The notes beneath the pieces are model-generated. The model searched no databases. It was not told the origin of the DNA and worked only from the letters and a program-made list of their open reading frames with translations. Both the position numbers and the translations under genes were made by a program. This document shows positions 11,955 through 26,900 of a DNA stretch of 64,000 bases, one piece after another. The DNA is from Malurus cyaneus samueli (taxonomy: Eukaryota; Chordata; Aves; Passeriformes; Maluridae), in assembly GCA_009741485.1 (NCBI GenBank), contig CM019236.1, forward strand, positions 44,648,185 to 44,712,184. Direction: 5' to 3'. Within the stretch, counting starts at the first letter, position 1; every line of letters begins with the position of its first letter.

Positions 11955-14900
11955 CTGGAAGAGAGTTACCGTGGCTGAAATACAGGAGACTCTGTGGCAT
12001 TATAAAAGCTTTTGAAATATTTTGTGACTATTATAGCTAGCCTGCACAGTCTCTTAGAAATACTGATGGATTTCTGTGTTCTCCAGCTATCTGCTTTCAA
12101 ACCTTTTTTTGAGGTTTTACCAAGGATGGCTTTTTCTTGGATCTATCTTGAACATAGGGTTGTTCAACACCCATATTTTAGCATATAAAGCAAAAGACAC
12201 ATAAAATCTTAGTTTACAAGATGGTTCTTGAAGATGCATCTTTATCAAACAATCCCAGATCTCTGCAATTGAGCAGACAGCACAAAACTGCCTGTATGGT
12301 TTTCAAGCATTTCTCAGATTGTAAGAAAAAAGATACAGTTAAATATTTTGGGAGGCCCAGTTTTTAGATTTTGCTAAAAAAATTCCTATATGACAGAACA
12401 TTTCCCAATTGTTTACATCTAAATAAAATGCCTTGGTTTTTTTGAAAGCTGTTTTATAAACCTCTGATGAATTCAACCATATAATGCAGCAGGCGTTTTT
12501 TTCAAAAGACTAAATCAATTAAATGTAGCAGTTCAAAATCTGAGTGCCACAATTAACTGCTGTCATTTCCCTGTGCGCTGGTGCATCACAAGAGTGCTCC
12601 AACCTGCTTGTAGCAGATTGTGTCTCATATGTTTCTTGTCAAGGTCATCCGGTGAGCTAGCTCTAGAGAGTGCATCCATAATTTTTTTCCAGTGAACTGG
12701 TCTTCAGATGTTTCATCTGAAATCTGAGCTTGCTAGAATTCCTCTTGGTAACACTGTTTACTGCAAAAGGCAGGAAGAGCGCTGTGGAATCGCTCTTGTG
12801 TGAAGAGCACCAAATTAAATCAGTAAAATCTCGTAATTGTGAGGTCCTCCAGGTGTTATGTGTACAAAACAGACATTTGCAATGTGCTTGTGAGAGACCC
12901 TCCATGCAGACAGGCCTCTTTGATGGCTTTATCATCCTGGTTGCAAGACAAATAATCTGACATTAAGGAGAGAATAGACATGATCACACTTTGCCTCCAA
13001 AGTGGTTTTAAATACAGGAAAACTTGACTACTTTGTTTGCAGCATAAAGATATAAGAAAGGGGAAATTACAGCTAAGCACTTTGAGTTACTGCTGTAATG
13101 ACAAGCATAATTTCAGAAAGGAGGAAGCATTAATAACCACAGATACTACTACTACTACTGCTAAGAGTAATAATAGCCAAAACCAATGACCAGTGAAAGG
13201 CAGTTACACAATTTTTTTAATTCTGCAGTGTCAGCTCTTCTAGGTCACAGGCCTATGCTGTTTTCTGTGAGCCATTTTTCTTCTCTACCACTAATGAATC
13301 TTTTGTTCTTCATTATTGTCACAATTTTTGCCGGAAGCAGCACCACCTAGTAGCTGGTGCAGTGTGGTGTTTTAGATGCAGTATGAGAACAATGTTGATA
13401 AAACACTGATGTTTTAATTGTTGGAAAGTAGTGTCTACCCTGAATCAGGGACTTTTCTGTTTCCTGTGCTCTGCCAGTGAACAGGTGCACACAATGCCAT
13501 GAGGAAGCATGGCCAGGAGAGCTGACCTGAACTAGCCAAAGGGATAAAATGTGGAGATTTGGTTGGGGGCTGTCAATTGCTGCTCAAAACCAGGCTGTGC
13601 ATCAGTCAGCAGGTGGTGAGCAATTGTATTGTGCATCATTTGTTTCTCTTGCATTTTATTACTTTCTTCTTTGCTGTTCCTATGCTTATTGTTATTGTTG
13701 TTATTCATTGCTGTAATAAATATTATTCCTATTATCATATTCTATTTTGTTTCAATTATTAAATGGCTCTTCTCTTAACCCGCAAAGTGTCGAGGTTTTT
13801 TTCTGATTCTTATCCTCATGAGGGAAGAGAGGCAGAGTGTGAGCAAGAGGCTGTCTTGTACTTAGGTGCCACTTGGGTAAACTGTGACAGCCTTGAAAGA
13901 CTGTTTTCCCATTATTCTCATTATTTTGCTTTAAATATTTCATTATTTCCTCCACAGTCACCACAAACAAATAGTAACTTACAGTGTTGCAGCCTAAAAA
14001 ACTGGTCCTGCATTTAATTGAACTTACTTAATTGCAAGGTACTCAGACTGCTCACGGGCACAAAATAGGACAGCATGGAACAAAATAAAGGTCTTAATTG
14101 CTAGCAGTGTATCAACAGTGTTGGTTCCAAAATGAAGAAAGAAATTAATTCTTCAGAATTGTTAAATTCCAAAATACTAAGTCAGAAAAACTTTCTTATT
14201 AGAAAATGTTAATATGTCTGCCCTAAGTCTGGAAGGAGATGTGAGGTGAAAAAGCACGCTTATGCAGGAGTGCTCCTTTTTTTTTTCAAGACGATGTTTT
14301 TACTCCTTAGGGAAATTACATTTATAACTGCAGTCAAACCCATTTCCACACAGAAAAATAAATACCCAGAAGACAGTAACACAGCTTTTAATTAGCTTGG
14401 ATTTTCAAATGCCTTATTTCCTTGAAAACTCAGACATTCGGGCATCAATCTGTTCTTGTCATGCCAATTAATTCAAGGGACAGCTACAGCGTACTGTTTT
14501 TGGAAAACAGACTGATTATGATAACATGAATTATACTCTCACCTGTGTTGTTATATATGAGTTTCTATGAAGGAAGGACACAGGTACAGCTGTCTGTACA
14601 CAGGTCAACAGCCCAACCTTGCTGTGAGCCTCTCTAATTACAATGCAGCTGCACTGCTCCCATCACAGCCACATGCCTGGCCTAATCCAGAGCAGAAAGT
14701 CTCCAGTTACAGCTCTCTTGGGTGTCTGCACCTGAGCAAAACTGTGCATGTCCAGGTTTGGGGCATATCAAAAGAGAAGCCTGGAATAACAAACCTGATT
14801 CTGGCACAGCAAAGAGCCACAGTTCTCCAGCCTTTACCCACAAAACCCCTTCTTCTGTCAGCACTTTGTCTCTCCAAACCTCCTTCCTATGCAACAGTCT

Positions 14901-17900
14901 TGGCTGTCAGTACAGGAAGGTCAGTTGAGCTGTATTGAGTCCATGTCTAATGTAACCCATTCCCAAACAACTCCTCAGCTGGGCCTTCCTTATCGTTCCT
15001 TTCCATGCTGGCTCAGCAGACATTATCAAAAGTGTCAATCACCTAGCAACTCTCACTTTTCAGCTGGGTGGCCAACAAATGCCCTGGCTGAACACCTTGG
15101 ATTTAAACTCCTCTCTTCAAAAAAGCTGGTTCATAAATCATCAAAGATTAATAGAAAGAAAGGCACAATTCTGAGCAGTGGAATAAGGGACATTATCACC
15201 TACAGAGAGGATAAACACTAACAGGCACTCTCCTCCTTCTTCTGTTGCAAAGTGCAAGCACAGACCCCTTGAGAAACAGGCAGGGAAAATAAACTGCTGA
15301 ACTGTAAATGGTTTAGAAAGCAGGTATTTAGTAAATGCATCCAGTACAATCTTCTGGGTCTGCAGAAGCTCCCACACAAGCCCAACTGTCCAATGTCTGC
15401 CCCTGCAACTGACAGCAGCAGATAAATTCATTAAAGCAGGAGGTGAGAACAATCCTGTAACAATATCCAGTTAATCAGAGTTAGAGTTTGCAGTAGGCTG
15501 ATGTCTGGCTCAGACAGGAAGAGGATATTGTGCAAAGCAATTAGATGGTAAGGGCAGCTGCTGATACTGGAAATGCAAAAATCAAATTCAATGCAAAAAA
15601 ATATTTCCTTATTTCTTATGTTACTTCATCACTTCAGATTTCTATTTTTTACTGAGCAAAAGTCATTCAAGGTGTCTCTGTAAGAGATCCTTGACATAGG
15701 TAGGCAGGCAAAATTAAAAAAAAAAAAAAAAAAGAAAAGAGAGAGACTGCCATGAATTCTAACAAATGAGCCTTGTCTGTGTCTTGCAGAAGAAAAATGC
15801 CTACTTTTGTGGGGTCAGCCTCTTCCCTGCATACTTGCCATTTGCATTTTTCCTCTTGAGATCCCTCAGCCCTGTCAGCTTGTCTGGTTTACAGTTTTAC
15901 AGTCTATCATCTGCACTTCCCAGTAATGCTTTCCACAGTTTGTGCTTCCTGGTGGCATGTTTTGTAATGTACACCGGTTCAACTGTCACTGAACAAGGCC
16001 ACTAAACAAGGTTCCTCCTGAGTGAGAATTTGTTGCATGCTGTGTTTCCAGCCACAAAAACAATAAATGGGTAGAGAGCAAGAGCTGACTTGCAGGGCCT
16101 GTGAGCAGATGTAACATGAGCCATCGCGTCTGGGCTCCTCAAAAAGCAGATAAAGCAACAAAATGAGGTCTGTTACAGTGCTGCAGACTCTGTCCATGAA
16201 GACACATGAAGCCTGCTTTCCCAGGTTTGTGCCCTCAGGTTTTGCTTACATGCAGGTTCATCCAGAAATCATTCTCTGCTGCCTTGAAAGGAAGAGGTTT
16301 TAAAATCATACAGCACTTTGGGAAATAATTTTAAGTATGCTTAATTGTTACTTAAAAAAATGCATTGGGGTTGCAGTTTATTTTAAGAGAGGAAATGGAA
16401 ATCAGTTCTGAACTTGGGCTGACATTGGTAACCATGTGATATTCAATTATCCAGCATGTCAGGATAATTGTGTAGCATGACAAATGTGGTGGACAAGATA
16501 CCAAAGGATGTTGTACAACCAGACTCTGTGAAAACAGGGTGGTAGATACACGACTGTGACTATTTGTATCTACTTCTGCTTTTGTTTTTTTTTCATTTAG
16601 TAAACACAAACATACCTTGCCAATTCTAAAATCTCCTAGGAAAAGGAGAGAGGTGAGGAAAAGCCTATTATTTTTAAACTTACAAATCTAAAGTAAAAAT
16701 TCTGCTTGAAAGCCAGCTGGCACAGACCTTACAGTCTGCTGCTGTGGAGAAAAGGGGATGCACTAGGAAATGGATTGGATGGCAGCAGACAAACTGTCCA
16801 GTAGGAGACTGGTGCTAGTTTAGCACATTCTGCCAGTACTCTGGTGTCTGCTGGATAAGATATAAAGGTACTACCCACAACATTAGCCATAACTTGTAAA
16901 AGTTAAAAAGAAAGGACAAATAGGAGGAACCATTTTTAACGGAGAGTAAGACAGACTGCTTTTAATGGAATAACAAATTTAGTATGCTAGTTCTTTCTCT
17001 TCAGTTGTAAATGTGTCAACTATGCTGTGTTTAACTGGCTCTTCAGATTAACAGAGCACAACTTCTGCCCCTCACTTATAACAAGTTTACTATAGTTTTT
17101 AGAGAATTTTCCTTCAATAGTAACCTGCTGAACATTTACCACCAATGCTGCTTACCCATTTGGGCATCTTTCCTGCTTGGGGGTCGTGATGGTGAAACTG
17201 CAGAACCAGCACTGTTACCACCACAGACAGACCAACGATGACCATGATGCTAGCGAAATACTGAGCTGCAAGCAAAAGGAGGACTTGGTTAAGGGCAGGG
17301 GGGAAGGCAATACAAAGAGCAAATAATATTCCTTGGCCTTGAGATCTACATTTGAGAAGTATTGTTTCACATCTGAACACCCTCTTCTCTGGTCTGCTGC
17401 ACTAGAGCATTTGAGGTTTTCAGTGTGTCTGCTTATCCCCCTCCTCTCCCATGAGGGAAGGACTAGAACAAATGAAAGTGGGAAGTTGAGCTGACAACAC
17501 CTACTGAACACCAGCGTTCCCAGTTCTGGGCCTTCCGTGGTACCAGCAGAGGCACTGGAGAACAATGCTGTCCTCATGGTGCCTCTGGTTCCCATTAAAT
17601 AGTGTCACCAGTTCCCCACTTTTGCCCCACTACTGCTCACAGATGTATTTCTCATTATTCTTAGCCCTCAAGACCACTTCTTCTAGTTCCTATGAAAACA
17701 CACTACAGCCTTCTTGAATGTTAAATTTAAATCTGCTGCCCAGGAAAGAAATGAAGATCTTGAAAGCCAGAGTTGAGGTTTGAAGCCACCTCCTAAGTGG
17801 CAGTACAGCTTCCTCATGCCAGGAGTGAGGTTGATGCACTGGAGTGTAAAGCAGAATTACCCACGGGGTAATGACATTTGAAGGTTTCAGTGGCAAAATA

Positions 17901-20900
17901 CCAGGGAGCATTACTGTTGGCTGACATGACGTTGCAATGTGAGAGAACACATCACACCACCCCAGACTGCAGCCTCTTACGACCCCCAGCCCTTCCTCCT
18001 GCAGCTTGAAGGAAAAGTTAAAAATTCAATCAAATCTCCAAATCAAGTCTTGTTTTGTCTGTGCTTCTTAATACCAAATCCCACTGCTTCAGGAGCAAGA
18101 AGCTTGTTCATAAAAAGAGGATCTAAGGCCTTCCTGAAAACAATGCTGCAATTGCTTCAAGAAGTAGGTATGGCTTTTCATGACAAAATGAATCATGTAT
18201 CTAGATTAGAAGAATAGTCCTGGAGGTAAGGTGATTTAAAGGTCTCTGTTGCACTTATTCATAGAGAGGAGAGTCAACTATCAGGCAAAAGCAGGGCAAA
18301 CCAGATTTCAGGGAAACTGTGACATGCCACTTTAACAGAAACACAACAGTGTTGATATTGTTCGTTTAATTACTGCCATGAGTCACTAAATAACTTCCTT
18401 AAACTCTGCACCTTTTGATGCCACCAGACTTCAAAGGCCTGAAGTTGTAAATTTAAAATGGCTTTAGCTAAGATTTTTGACATATCCTTGGAAAATTAAC
18501 CTGGTTAAACCTGGAAACAACCTGATAATGTCTGACTCAAGATCCTAGCCAATGACTTGCAGGGGAATTGACATGCCCAGGTTTTTTTATGCTGTAAACC
18601 CAGGAACTGAGGTCAAGCAATTGCTGTGTAGACGTGTTAGTAAATGTAAAACAGTTCTCTCAGGAACAGACTGGGAACCATAGGGGAACTAGGGACCAAT
18701 AAAGAAAGACATTTTATAGTTTTGCATTTTGTGTGGTGGAGTGGGGTGATCCTGGTCAAGGTACACTGAGGTCTTCAGTTAGAAAGTAAGGACAGAGGAC
18801 ACAGCGCAGTGTACTTGATCCCTGTGTTAGCTGGAGGCAATCAAATGTGTACAAGATACCTGTGAGATCTGGCAGGTAGAATTATGCCCCCCAGGTAGAT
18901 GCAGGTGCAGCATTCATTTCAGGAAGGGGAAGTCACAAAGTCCTGGAAAATCACTTAATTCTAAGACTTAATTCTAAGGCTGAAAAAGACTTAATTCTAA
19001 GGCTGGAGTTTGCCAGTCCTGAAGAGCCAACAGTGAAATTGGAGGAAAAAAGATAGCAATGACTGGGACAGCTTCTAGTCTTTCACATGTCTAGTTGGAG
19101 ATATGATAAAGGCTGCTGCCTCCTTTTCTGTGACAGGAGAAGGTACTAAGAGCTATAGGTCACAAAGGAATTACTAGGTCAGGTACCCATGTGTCTCTTT
19201 GATTGAAAACATGACTGTCCTTACAATCTAGAACCAGGCAGGGATGGCAAAGACCCTGGATCTAGACTCAGTGTCCAATCCCCTGTCATGGAAAGAAAAG
19301 CCCCAGAACTCTGTGAACATGTCCATAAGGCAAAATGTTCCTAGCTCTGAAGTGGTATCATTACTTGCTCAGCATTGTCGGATCTTTCCTTCCAGGGCTT
19401 ATTCCTACATCCTCTCTTTCCTGGCAGCAGAAAAACATAGTCTCCCTGCAGCAGAACTAGTGAGGAAAACTTCTGTGCTGTCCTCCATGCACCTCCCTGA
19501 AAACATAGCCTAATCTTCCAGTCTGCTCATTTCTGATCCTGACAGTCTTGCCCTCACACCAGCAAGGTCAAACTCATCACTTGGTGACAGCTACAAGGGC
19601 TGCTGTCCCTGTTCACCTCTAGCATCCCCTGTCATAATGACCATGACTCGGCCTTCTCCAGCAACCCTGTGAGCAGAGAACCCTTTCAGCTGACAGGCTC
19701 AAGGCTACAGTGCTCAGGGATAACACTTCCCTTTGAGTCACAGGACTGCAATCTTCGCTCACTCTACCCTGGCCCACACTGCTTGAATTACCGAACTCTA
19801 TTTCTGGGTCCCCACTGATGTTGCTGAGCACAGAAATAGGATGCTCTCCTTTGAGGTTGGGCACAGGGGAGACAAGTAATGAGCTTTGGTCTCCCAAACA
19901 ATGGCTTTGGCTTAGCCATCAGACTTTTTCTGTCAGTATTTTAGGAGCCATCCTAAATCCTATAGCATATATCCATTAAGAGCTTTGAAGCTGTTGCTCC
20001 CACAAAGTCCTAGGCCTATATGTGTCTGTTCGCAGAGGTAAATTCAATTCTGATTTTACAAAGAAGCTCAGCCCATTTCATTTAAATTGTAGGAGGGAAA
20101 TGCTTAGCATCTCTCTCTAAACATCTCTCTGTGCCCTACATGCAACTCCTAGTTACTGGCTCAGCTTGAAATCTTTAGCAATCTCCTTCACCTTGGNNNN
20201 NNNNNNATCTGCTCTGAGGAACAGCTCCAAAGTCACTGACACCTTCTGGAGGGTACATAGCTCATGTGCACTCTGCCCTGGGGACCTGCCACAGGCCAGG
20301 AAAATGGACCAGAAGACCTGTGTTTGGAGCCCCTCAATATCCCAGGGATACTGAGGTCTGTACTTCTAAGTGCTCTTTATAGGTTTTGAAACCTGCTTTC
20401 TTTGGCAGAGGTGTGTGAACAGGAAAGCTGTTTTGGATGCCTGACTGATCTTCAAGTAGTATGAAATGTTTTCTCTTGCATAATTGAATTTTTTTCCTTT
20501 CTTTGCCAGAGTTATGATGTAACCTACTATCTGGACAGCAGTTTTAACATCTAGGAGTTGTTATCCTCTGTCACAGCACAATCAGAAAACAATCATGTTC
20601 TGTTGTCATAACAAATATGGATCTAATAAACCCATAGATAGTCAGAAGGTCTTCTAAAAAGTCAGTGAGAACAGTTACTTGTTCTTGCAAGCATACTTGG
20701 GCATCACCTATATGAAAAAAGATGGCAGTGATTTACAATTCATAATTTGAAGAGCATTCAGTACCATTTTTTTATGTTTTGTGCCATTATCTGATGTTAG
20801 AGAAGCACCTTATGATTATTTTAGAGATATTTTGGAAGACATACTGCTGAAGTAGAACTGAATTAACTCCAAGGACTAATTAGGACAGAATCCCTAGGAG

Positions 20901-23900
20901 GAGGAAGAAGGCTCTAGATGGATGCTTTGCTTTGACTTTGTCACTGAGTAGTGATGTGATATCATATCATCATATCATATCAGCAGTAATCAGATTGTAT
21001 TTGTTAACACAGTCAATCAGAGGAAAGGCAGAGCATCTCCACTGTGATCATTTACAGTCTTGTTCCTGTGAAATACTAGAGGAAGGAGGAAAGTGTTGTG
21101 CTCAGCTATTCATATTGATAAAGTTGGATGCTGGATGCCTCCCACCAGTGTTCCTCTTTCTGATCATGAAACTGTAAGAACTGTCGTGAATATGAATTTC
21201 TGTTGCATGAGAGAGATTCGGCAGAGTCCTGATTCTAACAAGGTACCAGGCAGGACCATGACACGATGGGAGAAAACACACTCCAAAAACTCAAAAAGGG
21301 ACAGAGTGAAGTCAAGCAGCATCAGCTGAGAATATACAGGAAGATGAAAAAAAAAATGTAATAGCATATTAATCTAATTTTCTCTCTCTGGTCAGAACAA
21401 CTAATGCTTTATGTTCGTAACTTACAACAATCCTTAACTCTTAAAGGTGACAAAGTACCAGATTGCCTCCCTATCCTAGTAATTTGCAGTCTCATTTGCT
21501 GTATGACTAAATACAAGAAATCATGCTAAGCGTCTGCTGCAAAAGTACTTATTTACAGTGCAAAATGGCCATGCTTACTGCAATAGCATAGGCATAGTAA
21601 GGAACAGCAAGGAGGTGACAGAAACTGGCAAATATCATCCTAATGGACCTCTAAGCAGCAAGTAAGGCGTTGTGGTTTTTAAAAAAGCAAGTAGAGGAGT
21701 TCATCAAAATAAGAGAGAAATGCAGTTTTGCCAACAGGAGATGGAGATAACTTTATTTTTATTGTGCTTTATTTGATGCATCCAGCCAAAATGTCAAGCA
21801 TCTGATGGCTGTTAATCATAGGAAGTGACAGTACCTCATATGCATGAGCTTCATGTTCCCCTTTCAAACATTGTCCAGATACCAGCTTCCCGGTGTTCCA
21901 CATTTTCTGCTATAAACTCCTTTTAAGGCAAAATACAGACTCTTGATACAAAATCAGTAGTGCTATTTTGGAGAGAGCTGGTAGAAAACAAGGATTTGTA
22001 GCACTTTGGAATGACTTTGGCATGGAAAACAATCAGAAACTATTAAACCCTTCTGTGCAAGGGAAAGCCTTGAATTGCAAAGTGTAAAAAGTGTTTATAG
22101 AAGAAACAAATCATCTGACTGGCCTGAGATATCTGAACATATAATTTCAAGATCTGTTTTTTGAGCAAAATCATGCCTTATCTGCTTTGACAAAGTATTT
22201 TGAAAGTGATACTTCTCCAGAGCACTGGCATGGGTGGACAGAGAGCTGCAGAGTGAGAGCTTATTGCAGCTTTGGTCTAAAGCTGAAAGAGTTCAGCAGT
22301 GGGTGATGCTGGCTGTTTTCTGGCGTGACTGTAACTTCTGTGCCACCTGGGGCCTGAACGCAAAGCCTGCAGAGCTCTGGATCAATACAAGTGCAAAGAG
22401 CAGTGTGAAGTGTTCAAAGCAGGCATTTTAGGGTCTGTTTCTGCACAGCATCACCGTACCCTCAACACTGGTGGGACTGCAGCACAGTAAACCAAAGCTG
22501 AATGCAAGATGGATGTGGTGGGTGAAGTAGGTTACACAGCGCCTGTGTCTCACTGTGGAATGGAACAAGAGGTAACCTATGACTGGGAATTGGTGTTTTC
22601 TGAAAAATAATGTGTCTGATGCAGAATGGAAGTGCAAACAGCTACAAATCTTCCAATGCAACGTGGCCCCAAAAGTTTTGCCCCTCTGGAGATGATATTG
22701 CAGGCAGGGGAAAAGAATAGTAAGGAAGATGTGCTGGTTAGGATCCTAACTGGCTTGACCTCAATTTTCTAGAGCAATGGCTTTTGTGCATGTCTGACTT
22801 TAACATGGATTCATACATCTTTCCTTAAGTAATGAAGGAAGTTCCTACTAACATGGACTCTTGGTAGAATAACTTTCAAGACAAAAATGAAAAGAAAGTA
22901 AAATCATGACTGCAGCAAGACACACTTCCCGCAAGGCATGATTAAGCTACAGTAGGAAGGGTAAGTTTAGGACACAGTTGCTGCTGTATAGCCATGGTCT
23001 GAAAGTCTTTTAGGAGCTACACTCTAGAGGTTTTACAGGACAGGAGGGATTCCAGAATGTTGTAGAAAAAGAATCCTTGTTCACAAAGTTGACTTGTACT
23101 AGATTTTTGCCTGTTGTGTTTGTAGATGTCATGGGACTTCAATGCTTTTGATTTAAATAGTTGAGCTTATTGCTGTGCTATGGGTGTTTAATGATTTAAA
23201 TAGAAACCGAGGAATATTCCTTGGTTCATCCTTCTCCTTTCACTGGGATCTCTGCAGAATGGAAGGATTCAACCCTTGAAATATTGTGGGGCCTTCTTTT
23301 GCATAAATGCATGCTGTTGAAAACTGGACTTTGAAAATGCACAGCTTCCCCAAAAGTGAGGGTGTGCTGGAGAACGATGGGAACAGAAATACTGCTGGGC
23401 AAGGAGCAGCTAGCTACTGCAAATCCCAAGAAAGCTGAATGAGAGCCAGCCTGTCCAATTGGAACATTTCTTGGCACAGAAAGTAGATGGCTCACTGTGG
23501 AAAGGAAAGCTGTACCCATAACCCTGCAGCAGGAGCAGCAGGATCCCAGTGCTCAAACATGCTGAGCACTCTGCAACTGATTCCTAGACCAGCTCTTGTC
23601 ATTTGATCTTTACAGAAAAAGAAGTTGGCTTGTTTTTAACATGTATTACTACAATAGTTGCTAGGCTACTGAAAAATGGGAATCTAACATCTGGGGAAGT
23701 TGGATGTGTGGAGTAAGAGTCTCTGCTTTGGGCAGCTTTACAAACAGGCAGAGAATGCAGAGGACATACCGAGGGAGGAGTGACCTATTTTGCAGAGGTA
23801 CAAAAAAGTAACTGTCTTGTCCCACTTGCTTCTTTCTGATTATTTAATCTGAGAGGTACTTTATTTTTTATCAATATAATTTGAGGTCGGGGATAGTGGC

Positions 23901-26900
23901 TTTAACTAAGAACAACTAAACTATTATTTCCATATTACTCTATAAAAATGTTCCAGTTCACAAAAGCAAAAACTTTAATAGATGTCATATTAGACCAGTT
24001 CTCTTTTGCTACCTCGGTAAAAACACTCCAACAGCAGCTGTAAGATTTTCCCATATTATTAGTAGTTAAAGCTGAGATTAAGAGAAGAAAATAAGAAGTA
24101 CAGCGCATTAGGCATTAGTGGCTTTGAAATAGCAAAGGCTGTGAGGGTTCATCCAGATCCAGATAAGCATAGATGCATGTTTGTTTTTAAAACTCAGGCC
24201 CTAAGAATATAATGCAGATTTTTGAAGCATGTGGAGTCAAAGTATCTCTCCCACATGCATGAAGACCAGTAACATTGACTCTTCAGCAGATCAGCAAGGG
24301 GACTTTCTACTTCAAATTACCTGCATCCTTCACAAACCACATGCTGTAGAAGATCTTTTTATTCCTGCAATCTGTTGCTAACTATGCTGATTCTTCAAAA
24401 ATGGAACAAGTTTTCCAAATGTACTCCTTTTCCATTAATTTTGAGGGCTTAACTGGGACAGAGACCACAGTAAAAATATGTGATCATGACCAGGCATATT
24501 CAGCTAAAACATCCTATTTGGGATCACTGTGAGACCACTGCGAAGAGATGTTACTTTCAGAGTAAGGATAAGGTTTTCAGAATGTGAAATCAGGTAAAGC
24601 TGCACAGCCCAGCTTTGAGCACTTGCTGAACAAGGGCTATTAGGGTGCAGAAGCCAAACGGATAAAGCAGTCTCCCTGACAATTTAGAGTAGAGCAAAGA
24701 ATTAGAGGGAGGGCTTTAAACCAGGAGTACTGTGGAAGGGAGATTATAGCCCAAATATGAATGCAGAAGAAAAGGGTGGAAAGAAATGGTGTTGGGTAGC
24801 TAGAGCAAGAAAGACCTCAAGAATGGTGAAACAAAGGGGAGGAGCTCAGCTCCAGAGTGAGAAAATATATTAAATCTGGGGAATGTGCAGGACCAACTGG
24901 AACTCTGCACATAGTCATGAAAAAATAATGTTGCTGAAAAACAGAGATGTGGAGGGACATTTCTCACTACCAGAAGATCTTCAGAAGTTCAGAGGGAACA
25001 CTCAGTGAAGACAACATGGGTTGCCTTTAAATGTGAAGGAGCCACTTGGATATGAAGGGCTCCTGTCCGGATGGACAAAAGCTGCAGTAGAGCCTGTGGA
25101 TCAGATTCAGTGAAGAGGCTGACAACGGTGATTCTGTGGTGAGAGTGCATAATAGACCTCCAAACAGAGTGGACATGGGCACTTCTTAGAACAACTCAGA
25201 GAAACCTCTGTATCACAAACCCTCATTGCCACCAGGGGCTAGATATTCCCTGATGGCTGCTGAAAATGCAGGAAGCATGTAATGTGTAACCAGTATAACC
25301 AGTATAACAGTGTACTTCACTAACAATGAAGAACTGTTGGAGAACTTGATAATCAGTGGCAACCTAGGCTTGAGTTATTGTGAAATAGTGAAGTTCAAGA
25401 CTGAAGTGAATGAGGAATAGGAACAGCAGAGTATAGACCTTGGACTTCAGGTGAACAGACTTCTCATTTTTTTGGGGGAACTAATAGCTGGAATCCCACT
25501 AGAGAATGCTCTGAATCATAAAGTGGCACAGGAAAACTGCAAGGGCTTAAAGCACAGCAGGCTCGAAGTTCAAGAACTAAGTGAGTACACCAGCAGATAA
25601 GTGTGGCTAAACCATGAACTCACGCTCAGGCTTCCGTGCAGAAGAGAGGATGTTGTGGGAAGTAGGGACAGGATAAAAAGGAAAATTTGGAAGCATTGCC
25701 TAGTCATTATGGTTGGTGTCAGTAATGTTAAAGCTCATAATCTGAGATTGGCAACAGAATCAAGAGTAACAGGAAGAGTTTCTATCACTGCATGAACACC
25801 ACATAAACAGCTGAACAAGGCCAACATGGACTTGCTGCTTAAAAGAGGGGATGATTTAGTGAATTTAAAATCAAGGCAGTTCTTTGGCAGTTCAAGGCAG
25901 TACTTTGCCTCGGTTTTCACCATCAAGGTCTCTGACATCATTATGGTTAGAGATAGTTCAACAAGGAGGAACACAGCCACCAGTAGGTAAGGATGGACAG
26001 ATCGATTACAAGATCTGAACCAGCCCAAATCCATGGGATCACCAAGAGTCTTAAAGGAATCATTGCAAGACCAGAGAGATGGAGAAAGACAGATGTTGAA
26101 TACACCTCCAAAAAGTAAAAAAAAAAAAAATTTAAAATCCAGAGAACTATAGCTCTGTCATTCTGACTCTGTCCCTGGGTAAATCAAGAAGCAAGTCCTT
26201 GAGGAACATTTCTGGAGAGCTGAGAAAGAGGGTGAGGATTAAGAATCATTAATAAGAATGAATCATGTCTGACAAACATGATTGTCTTCAACAATAAATT
26301 ACAATATTTGCCGAGAACGAGAGAGCAGGGTATGTCATTTACACTGACTTTTGCAATTCTCTGGTAAGTAGAAATTGTCTTAACAGCAACAAAGTCTGTA
26401 AAAGTACATAACTATTCATAGCTTTTCTTGGCACAAATCCTCCCTTCTGTGACAGAAGACTGTATTAGTAGAAACTGTTCTGAGTAAAGTTGCTGGACTG
26501 GCCATTAGAAACTACTCCTGCACTAATTCTAAATGGGATTATACAAAGCAATGTTATGTCTACAGTGATTCAAGATGGCTTGTGTCTCCTCCCTACACAC
26601 AAGTTTCTCTTAGAATTGTGTCTGTATCCATTGTCTCCTAGGTGTATGTTCAGAAAGGGGTTCTGCTAGTTTTTTGGAAGCTCCTGTCTGACTCAGACAA
26701 GAGTCCTGGTAACTTTCACTAAGATGTGTAAATATTTTGGAAGCTTTCAGAAGCTCTTTCCTATGGGTGTCATTGTCCTTACTGTTGCATGCTTATCCTC
26801 CTTCCCAAAAGTCAGGCCTAGCTTTAAACCCTTGAAGACAGATAAGGAAGCTGGCTGACTAAATGCTTTTTTGTCTTAGTCATTACATACCTTTTGTGAG

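Noticed and set aside
14567..15221. Overlapping open frames of 110-123 codons in intron 9
   Set aside because: Several frames on both strands are open at once, no recognisable domain, and no splice structure; chance in an intron.
18953..19007. CRISPR-like spaced repeats
   Set aside because: Three copies of a 13-mer with unequal or no spacing in a vertebrate intron; ordinary slippage.
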